NCBI RefSeq assembly: GCF_032854445.1
Contig: NC_088297.1
Coordinates: 25,247,127 to 25,311,126 of the forward strand
Direction of reading: 5' to 3'
Origin: Liolophura sinensis
Taxonomy: Eukaryota; Mollusca; Polyplacophora; Chitonida; Chitonidae
Length of the DNA stretch: 64,000 nt
Shown: one piece after another, positions 55,930 through 64,000 of the stretch
Position numbering within the stretch: the first letter of the stretch is position 1
Layout of the letters: every line of letters begins with the position of its first letter
Notes under the pieces: generated by a model
What the model was told of the DNA's origin: nothing
What the model saw: only the letters and a program-made list of their open reading frames with translations
Databases searched by the model: none
Translations under genes and position numbers: made by a program

Positions 55930-57900
55930 ATACACAGTAACACATTTGTGTGACAGTAATGATTTCGTGTCCAGATGTCATGTACAGGATACACAGTGAC
56001 ACATTTGTGTGACAATAATGATTTCATGTCCAGGGTACACAGTGACTCATTTTTGTGACTGAATAATGATTTCATGCCCAGACGTCATGTACATGGTACA
56101 CAATGACTCATTTGTGTGACTGTTTAATGATTTCATGTCCAGATGTCACATACAGGATACACAGTGACACATTTGTGTAACTGAATAATGATTTCGTATC
56201 CAGATGTCATGTACAGGATACACAGTGACACATTTGTGTGACTGAATAATGATTTCGTGTCCAGATGTCATGTACGAGATACACAGTGACACGTTTGTGT
56301 GACTGAATAATGATTTGTGTCCAGATGTCATGTACATGGTACACAGTGACACATTTGTGTGACTGAATAATGATTTTGTGTCCAGATGTCTTGTACAGGG
56401 TACACAGTGACACATTTGTGTGACTGAATAATGATTTTGTGTCCAGATGTCATGTACAGGATACACAGTGACACATTTGTGTGACTGAATAATGATTTCA
56501 TGCCCAGACGTCATGTACATGGTAGACAGTGACACATTTGTGTGACTGAATAATGGTTTCATGTCCAGATGTCATGTACATGGTACACAGTGACACATTT
56601 GTGTGACTGAATAATGGTTTCATATCCAGATGTCATGTACAGGATACACAGTGACACATTTGTGTGACTGAATAATGATTTTGTGTCCAGATGTCTTGTA
56701 CAGGGTACACAGTGACACATTTGTGTGACTGAATAATGATTTTGTGTCCAGATGTCATGTACAGGATACACAGTGACACATTTGTGTGACTGAATAATGA
56801 TTTCATGCCCAGACGTCATGTACATGGTAGACAGTGACACATTTGTGTGACTGAATAATGGTTTCATGTCCAGATGTCATGTACATGGTACACAGTGACA
56901 CATTTGTGTGACTAAATAATGATTTCATGCCCAGATGTCATGTACATGGTACACAGTGACACATTTGTGTGACTGAATAATGGTTTCATGTCCAGATGTA
57001 ATGTACAGGATACACAGTGACACATTTGTGTGAGTGAATAATGATTTCATGTCCAGATGTCATGTACAGGATACACAGTGACACATTTGTGTGACTAAAT
57101 AATGATTTCATGTCCAGATGTCATGTACATGGTACACAGTGACACATTTGTGTGACTGAATAATGGTTTCATATCCAGATGTCATGTACGGGATACGCAG
57201 TGACACGTTTGTGTGACTGAATAATGGTTTCATATCCAGATGTCATGTACAGGATACACAGTGACACGTTTGTGTGACTAAATAATGATTTCATGTCCAG
57301 ATGTCATGTACATGGTACACAGTGACACATTTGTGTGACTGAATAATGGTTTCATATCCAGATGTCATGTACGGGATACACAGTGACACGTTTGTGTGAC
57401 TGAATAATGGTTTCATATCCAGATGTCATGTACGGGATACACAGTGACACGTTTGTGTGACTAAATAATGATTTCATGTCCAGATGTCATGTACATGGTA
57501 CACAGTGACACATTTGTGTGACTGAATAATGGTTTCATATCCAGATGTCATGTACAGGATACACAGTGACACATTTGTGTGACTGAATAATGGTTTCATG
57601 TCCAGATGTCATGTACATGGTACACAGTGACACGTTTGTGTGACTGAATAATGGTTTCATGCCCAGATGTCATGTACATGGTACACAGTGACACATTTGT
57701 GTGACTGAATAATGGTTTCATGTCCAGATGTCATGTACAGGATACACAGTGACACATTTGTGTGACTGAATAATGATTTCATGTCCAGACGTCATGTACA
57801 TGGTACACAGTGACACATTTGTGTGACTAAATGATTTCATGCCCAGATGTCATGTACAGGATACACAGTGACACATTTGTGTGACTGAATAATGATTTCA
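55930..57900. repeat. 61-bp satellite, about 32 copies
   Basis: The unit is tgacacatttgtgtgactga, ataatgatttcatgtccaga, then tgtcatgtacaggatacaca and g. The segment cacatttgtgtg is a partial palindrome. Two-state variants (atggta/aggata, gattt/ggttt, ttgtgt/catgtc) recur in multi-unit blocks; for example 56160-56560 and 56570-56860 share a variant order. The array lies 0.9 kb beyond the SF3B6 stop. Confidence 0.95.
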
Positions 57901-58012
57901 TGTTTCTATACTTGTACCCGGTCTACATACTGTATAAAAGTTCAACTCCACTTTGATGTGTTCCTTTATTCGCCAATTGTCTTAATGTCTAGAGCAGATT
58001 GTATGACATATT

Positions 58013-58226
58013 GGGGCCTCCTTGGCTCAGTTGGTTAGCATGCTAGCGTAGCGTAATGACCCAGGAGTCGCTCACCAATGCCGTCGCTGTGAGTTCAAGT
58101 CCAGCTCATGCTGGCTCCCTCTCCGGTCATACGTGGGAAGGTCTGCCAGCAACCTGGCCGTTGTCGTATAAGTGAAATATTCTTGAGAACGGCGTAAAAC
58201 ACCAATCAAGTAAATAAGTAAATAAA
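58013..58226 (+). repeat. Full-length SINE family A with 11-bp target duplication
   Basis: The duplication tatgacatatt is at 58002-58012 and 58227-58237. The head is ggggcctccttggctcagtt with B-box-like gagttcaagtcc; the tail is taaataagtaaataaata. A short piece of the body is deleted. Confidence 0.92.
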
Positions 58227-58239
58227 TATGACATATTAA

Positions 58240-58408
58240 CTGGTATTTTACGCTGTAAGATATTTCATTTACATGATGGCGGCCAGCATTATGGTGGGAG
58301 GAAACTGGATGAGCCCCGAGACAAACCATGACCATCCAGCTGTAGCTATCAGACATTCCCACTTAGGATGCATGAGATGGACTTGAACTTGCTGTGACCA
58401 CATTGGTT
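58240..58408 (-). repeat. SINE family A, older copy
   Basis: Contains gatggcggccagcattatgg, tgggaggaaac and gatggacttgaac, with the head lost. It is adjacent to the younger copy in opposite orientation. Confidence 0.7.
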
Positions 58409-58834
58409 CCCTGGGTTGTATCCTTAAACGTGAAAGCTTGAAGTAAACCACCATCCTATGGCAAGTAACAGATGGTCTTTCCCACATCATCATCGTATGA
58501 CTGAAGAAAACACACATACATACATTCCACGTGTCACCCACTGATGAAGAACTACAAGAGTCAGAGCAAAATGCCCCGGGGGCTTACTATCCAACTCTTA
58601 TTACCCCAAGGCCCCTAATGCTTCTCGGAAGAGTGGCAGGGAAGCTATTAAAGTTCCCTGTCCAAGGATTATAATAAACTTGGTATGAAAATCATCAAAG
58701 GTAAGCATCTCGTCAGCACATCCACAGGTCACATCTCATGAGCTAGTACATAGTAGTTCTTGAGATAACACAGCATATCTTTGAGTATAAGGAAAATCTG
58801 AAAATGTAAAGATTTGTGGTCTGTAAAGTAGACA

Positions 58835-60352
58835 GTGGTGTGCTATACCAAGATTGCTATAAGAGTGTCAGACAATTTGACTGTATACTGGTACAGCTCC
58901 TCATTGATGTTCTATACCAAGATTGCTATAAGAGTGTCAGACAATTTGACTGTATACTGGTACAGCTCCTCATTGATGTTCTATACCAAGATTGCTGTAA
59001 GAGTGTCAGACAATTTGACTGTATACTGGTACAGCTCCTCATTGATGTTCTATACCAAGATTGCTGTAAGAGTGTCAGACAATTTGACTGTATACTGGTA
59101 CAGCTCCTCATTGATGTTCTATACCAAGATTGCTGTAAGAGTGTCAGACAATTAGACTGTATACTGGTACAGCTCCTCATTGATGTTCTATACCAAGATT
59201 GCTGTAAGAGTGTCAGACAATTTGACTGTATACTGGTACAGCTCCTCATTGATGTTCTATACCAAGATTGCTGTAAGAGTGTCAGACAATTAGCATGTAT
59301 ACTGGTACAGCTCCTCATCGGTGTTCTCTACCAAGATTGCTGCAAGAGTGTCAGACAATTTGACTGTATACTGGTACAGCTCCTCACTGATGTTCTATAC
59401 CAAGATTGCTGTAAGAGTGTCAGACAATTAGACTGTATACTGGTACAGCTCCTCATTGATGTTCTATACCAAGATTGCTGTAAGAGTGTCAGACAATTAG
59501 ACTGTATACTGGTACAGCTCCTCATTGATGTTCTATACCAAGATTGCTGCAAGAGTGTCAGACAATTTGACTGTATACTGGTACAGCTCCTCATTGATGT
59601 TCTATACCAACATTGCTGTAAGAGTGTCAGACAATTTGACTGTATACTGGTACAGCTCCTCATTGATGTTCTATACCAAGATTGCTGTAAGAGTGTCAGA
59701 CAATTTGACTGTATACTGGTACAGCTCCTCATTGATGTTCTATACCAAGATTGCTGTAAGAGTGTCAGACAATTTGACTGTATACTGGTACAGCTCCTCA
59801 TTGATGTTCTATACCAAGATTGCTGTAAGAGTGTCAGACAATTAGACTGTATACTGGTACAGCTCCTCATTGATGTTCTATACCAAGATTGCTGTAAGAG
59901 TGTCAGACAATTTGACTGTATACTGGTACAGCTCCTCATTGATGTTCTATACCAAGATTGCTGTAAGAGTGTCAGACAATTTGACTGTATACTGGTACAG
60001 CTCCTCATTGATGTTCTATACCAAGATTGCTGTAAGAGTGTCAGACAATTAGACTGTATACTGGTACAGCTCCTCATTGATGTTCTATACCAAGATTGCT
60101 GCAAGAGTGTCAGACAATTTGACTGTATACTGGTACAGCTCCTCATTGATGTTCTATACCAAGATTGCTGTAAGAGTGTCAGACAATTAGACTGTATACT
60201 GGTACAGCTCCTCATTGATGTTCTATACCAAGATTGCTGCAAGAGTGTCAGACAATTTGACTGTATACTGGTACAGCTCCTCATTGATGTTCTATACCAA
60301 GATTGCTGCAAGAGTGTCAGACAATTAGCATGTATACTGGTACAGCTCCTAT
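58835..60352. repeat. 69-bp satellite, 22 copies, open in frame for 521 codons
   Basis: The unit is gatgttctataccaagattg, ctgtaagagtgtcagacaat, then ttgactgtatactggtacag and ctcctcatt. It is extremely homogeneous; nearly all variation is at three sites (gctgtaag/gctgcaag/gctataag, ttt/tta, gac/gca). The plus-strand frame encodes a 23-residue repeat (DVLYQDCCKSVRQFDCILVQ plus LLI), and the minus strand is also open for hundreds of codons. Confidence 0.96.
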
Positions 60353-60651
60353 GCATCAGCAAGGCTGAAAATTCTCTGTAGACATGCAACTGAATAGTGA
60401 GCCACTAGTGTGTCAGTGGTTTACCTGTGATATGCCAGTCCTGACTGCCGTACACCTGTTGAATGAATGTGAAACAGTGACAGCTTAAGCGAATGTTGTG
60501 ACGTAACTCTATTCAGAAACCGTAATATCTACATTATTAAATATTTGAACAGGAATATCACAGCTCAGTTAAGTGACGGTCTAGTGTAGGTCAATGGTAG
60601 TGGAACCTCTAGTCTGGTTTAAATAGTTACTGTACCACTGGAAGGATTCGT

Positions 60652-61735
60652 CCTTCTCAACCAACATCATGCTCAACCAGCGTCATCCTCAACCAACATT
60701 TTCAAGCAACATCATCCTCGGCCAACATCATCCTCAATCGTCATTCTCAACCGTGATCAAACAACATTATCCAACATCAAACATCATTCTCAACAAACAC
60801 TCTCCTCAACCAACATCATCCTCAACTAACACTTTCCTCAACCAACATCATCCTCAACTAACACTCTCCTCAACCAACATCATCCTCAACTAACACTCTC
60901 CTCAACCAACATCATACTCAACTCACACTCTCCTCAACCAACATCATCCTCAACTAACACTCTCCTCAACCCACATCATCCTCAACTAACCCTCTCAACC
61001 CACATCATCCTTAACTAACACTCTCAACCCACATCATCCTCAACTAACACTCTCCTCAACCCACATCATCCTCAACTAACACTCTCCTCAACCAACATCA
61101 TCCTCAACTAACCCTCTCCTCAACCAACATCATCCTCAACTAACACTCTCCTCAACCAACATCATCCTCAACTAACACTCTCCTCAACCCACATTATCCT
61201 CAACTAACACCCTCCTCAACCCACATCATCCTCAACTAACACTCTCAACCCACATCATCCTCAACTAACACTCTCCTCAACCCACATCATCCTCAACTAA
61301 CACTCTCCTCAACCAACATCATCCTCAACTAACACTCTCCTCAACCAACATCATCCTCAACTAACACTCTCCTCAACCCACATCATCTTCAACTAATACC
61401 CTCCTCAACCCACATCATCCTCAACTAACACTCTCCTCAACCCACATCATCCTCAACTAACACTCTCAACCCACATCATCCTCAACTAACACTCTCCTCA
61501 ACCCACATCATCCTCAACTAACACTCTCCTCAACCCACATCATCCTCAACTAACACTCTCCTCAACCAACATCATCCTCAACTAACACTCTCCTCAACCC
61601 ACATCATCCTCAACTAACACCCTCCTCAACCAACATCATCCTCAACTGTCATTCTCAACCGTGATCAAACAACATTATCCAACATCAAACATCATCCTCA
61701 ACTAACACCCTCCTCAACCAACATCATCCTCAGAT
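60652..61735. repeat. About 32-bp satellite, C/A-rich
   Basis: The unit is caaccaacatcatcctcaac plus taacactctcct, with caacccacat variants and shortened units. A longer block (tcattctcaaccgtgatcaa, acaacattatccaacatcaa) occurs near 60733 and again near 61650, so both ends of the array share the same non-unit segment. Confidence 0.93.
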
Positions 61736-61867
61736 ATTACTTTAGATCAATGAGACCAGTTATTCAAATGATGCAAAACTGTATTGAAGATTTCCATACA
61801 TGAAGAAATAAAGTAGGAACAGGTGTTTACAAGTAACAGTAAAACTGGTTCTCGGACACATGATTGA

Positions 61868-62020
61868 TTTATATGTTTATTTGGTTCTTGTTTAATGTCA
61901 TATTCAGTAATATTTCATGCATATGGCAAGTCCAGTTTTATGGGTGGAGAAAAGTGGAGTGCCTAGGGTAAACCACATACCTTTTGGCAAGTTACTCATG
62001 GACTTTCTCACATACCCTAC
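61868..62020 (-). repeat. SINE-like element related to family A body
   Basis: Contains gtttaatgtcatattcagta, atatttcatgcatatg, ggtggagaaaagtggagtgc and actttctcacatacc. The order of motifs follows family A but it is too diverged to assign. Confidence 0.5.
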
Positions 62021-62045
62021 ATTCATGATGTGGAACCTATATGTA

Positions 62046-62971
62046 GGACACCACCCCATACCTGATGACAATTCTCCTCTTGTAGTTGCCACATTTCTGA
62101 CAGCCAGACCAGGAGGATAAATGTCCTCCACACACCAGCCCGTTCCTGATGACAACTCTCCTCTTATAGTGGCTACATTTCTGACAGTCAGACCAGGAGG
62201 GTAAATGTCCTCCACACACCACCAGGCACCTGATGACAACTCTCCTCTTGTAGTGGCTACATTTCTGACAGTCAGACCAGGAGGATAAATGTCCTTCACA
62301 CACCACCAGGTACCTGATGACAACTCTCCTCTTGTAGTGGCTACATTTCTGACAGTCAGACCAGGAGGATAAATGTCCTCCACACACCACCCCATACCTG
62401 ATGACAACACTCCTCTTGTAGTGGCCGCATTTCTGACAGTCAGACCAGGAGGATAAATGTCCTCCACACACCACCCCATACCTGATGACAACTCTCCTCT
62501 TGTAGCTGCCACACCTCTGACAGTCAGACCAGGAGGATAAATGTCCTCCACACACCACCCCATACCTGATGACAACTCTCCTCCTGTAGTTGCCACATTT
62601 CTGACAGCCAGACCAGGAGGATAAATGTCCTCCACACACCACCCCATACCTGATGACAACTCTCCTCTTGTAGTTGCCACATTTCTGACAGCCAGATCAG
62701 GAGGATAAATATCCTCCACACACCAGCTCGTACCTGATGACAACTCTCCTCTTGTAGTTGCCGCATTTCTGACAGCCAGACCAGGAGGATAAATATCCTC
62801 CACACACCAGCCCGTACCTGATGACAACTCTCCTCTTGTAGTGGCTGCATTTCTGACAGCCAGGCCAGGAGGATAAATGTCCTCCACACACCACCCCATA
62901 CCTGATGACAACTCTCCTCTTGTAGTGGCCACATTTCTGACAGCCAGGCCAGGAGGATAAATGTCCTCCAC
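62046..62971. repeat. 84-bp satellite, 11 copies
   Basis: The unit is ccccatacctgatgacaact, ctcctcttgtagtggccaca, tttctgacagccagaccagg, then aggataaatgtcctccacac and acca. The 28-codon period keeps three minus-strand frames open, one for 355 codons. Confidence 0.95.
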
Positions 62972-63228
62972 ATCATTAGTGAGGGGCTGGTTGTCTGAAC
63001 GGATTGAGCCACTTGATATTGATGAGTATCAACCATCTTCATAAATTAGCATCAACATCAATTTTAATTCCTGTTAAATTATTTTATTAAATCTGTTCAT
63101 CTAATTACTCCACAATGAAAACAGAAATGCTTAACTACTAATGATTTACCTATATACTGACAGTATTTAACTGCTAACAACTACACAAGTCAAGTAGGCA
63201 TCTATTTGCTTCTACACTACCTTGAAAC

Positions 63229-63649
63229 AGACATTAGGGAATTACAAGAACAGACATTAGGGAATTACAAGAACAGACATTAGGGAATTACAAAAACAGA
63301 CACTAGGGAATTACAAGAACAGACATTAGGGAATTACAAGAACAGACATTAGGGAATTACAAAAACAGACATTAGGGAATTACAAGAACAGACATTAGGG
63401 AATTACAAAAACAGACATTAGGGAATTACAAGAACAGACATTAGGGAATTACAAAAACAGACATTAGGGAATTACAAGAACAGACATTAGGGAATTACAA
63501 GAACAGACATTAGGGAATTACAAAAACAGACATTAGAGAATTACAAGAACAGACATTAGGGAATTACAAGAACAGACATTAGGGAATTACAAAAACAGAC
63601 ATTAGGGAATTACAAGAACAGACATTAGGGAATTACAAGAACAGACAAG
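63229..63649. repeat. 23-bp satellite, 18 copies
   Basis: The unit is aacagacattagggaattac plus aag, with aag/aaa variation. Almost no other divergence. Confidence 0.94.
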
Positions 63650-64000
63650 CATGAATCATATTCAATGGCTTATTTAAAAAGAAAAAGAAGAAGAGTTCTG
63701 AACTGCTGAAATATTTTGGTTCATAAAATAGGCAATTTATCTTAACAAAGATGACCTAAAAAAGACAAATCCTTATACATGTATATGTACACATGAAAAT
63801 AACCTCATTACCCATTAATATTCTCCTGTCTTAAAATTAACACATGAGCTGGTTTCAGGTCCCTGGGACAGATAAACAAATTGACACAATGGCCAGCTAG
63901 AATGACCCTAATTGCACAATTATAATACAATAACATAACCTATCAACAATTAGACATGTAAGAATAATTTTCATGCAAATTTTGCAAGCTTATTACTTGT
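63650..64000. other. AT-rich right end, nothing recognised
   Basis: No exon, repeat unit or element I can identify, apart from a tacatgtatatgtac palindromic stretch near 63776. Confidence 0.5.

Noticed and set aside
58816-60381. 521-codon ORF as a protein-coding repeat gene
   Set aside because: The unit is 69 bp, open on both strands and in more than one frame over parts. There is no homology, no non-repetitive domain, and the ends are arbitrary. Kept as a satellite with a finding.
61904-62971. 355-codon minus-strand ORF (28-residue repeats)
   Set aside because: The period of 84 bp keeps three minus frames open; none resembles a known domain. Treated as satellite.
63229-63649. Telomeric TTAGGG repeat
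   Set aside because: ttaggg occurs once per 23-bp unit by chance; there are no tandem TTAGGG hexamers.

Overview
The window is nuclear DNA of an invertebrate animal, most likely a mollusc or another lophotrochozoan. It shows spliced genes with short exons and multi-kilobase introns, AT-rich non-coding DNA, scattered TACATGTACATGTA palindromes, tRNA-derived SINEs, short foldback DNA elements and a heavy load of tandem satellites. By my reading the arrays cover roughly 15 kb, nearly a quarter of the window. I cannot name the species. Almost all long ORFs are artefacts of satellite units whose length is a multiple of three.

Four protein-coding genes can be supported. (1) The 5' end of an Argonaute gene (minus strand, 6843 down to 634 and off the left edge): a 19-nt coding first exon, an intron of about 6 kb, and an exon encoding the start of the N domain. 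(2) TMEM60 (plus strand, 8545-8940): a single-exon four-pass membrane protein, divergent from Argonaute. (3) A tumor protein D52 (TPD52/D54) family gene (minus strand, 50716 down to 15544). It has a distal and a proximal alternative first exon, a shared coiled-coil core, a 60-nt cassette exon that matches the alternative exon of human TPD52L2, a 36-nt microexon, and a last exon whose two frames disagree about the C-terminus. (4) SF3B6 (p14, plus strand, 51836-55012): four exons encoding the U2 snRNP branch-site RRM protein, head-to-head with the distal TPD52 promoter.

Layout: 1-6843 Argonaute exons and intron 1 with SINEs and a MITE; 6844-8544 divergent promoter interval; 8545-9340 TMEM60; 9341-15543 no recognisable gene, possibly including TPD52 3' UTR; 15544-50716 TPD52 with more than a dozen satellite arrays in its introns; 50717-51835 divergent promoter interval; 51836-55500 SF3B6; 55.9-63.65 kb almost continuous satellite arrays.

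The most unusual observation is that two TPD52 satellites include the splice junction they sit beside. The 28-bp array at 19992-20938 repeats the last bases and the 5' splice site of exon 6. The 81-bp array at 32692-34333 repeats the 3' splice site and first 12 bases of exon 3. Each real junction is therefore followed or preceded by a run of near-identical decoys. In addition, a MITE terminus lies about four bases inside the 5' splice site of exon 3.
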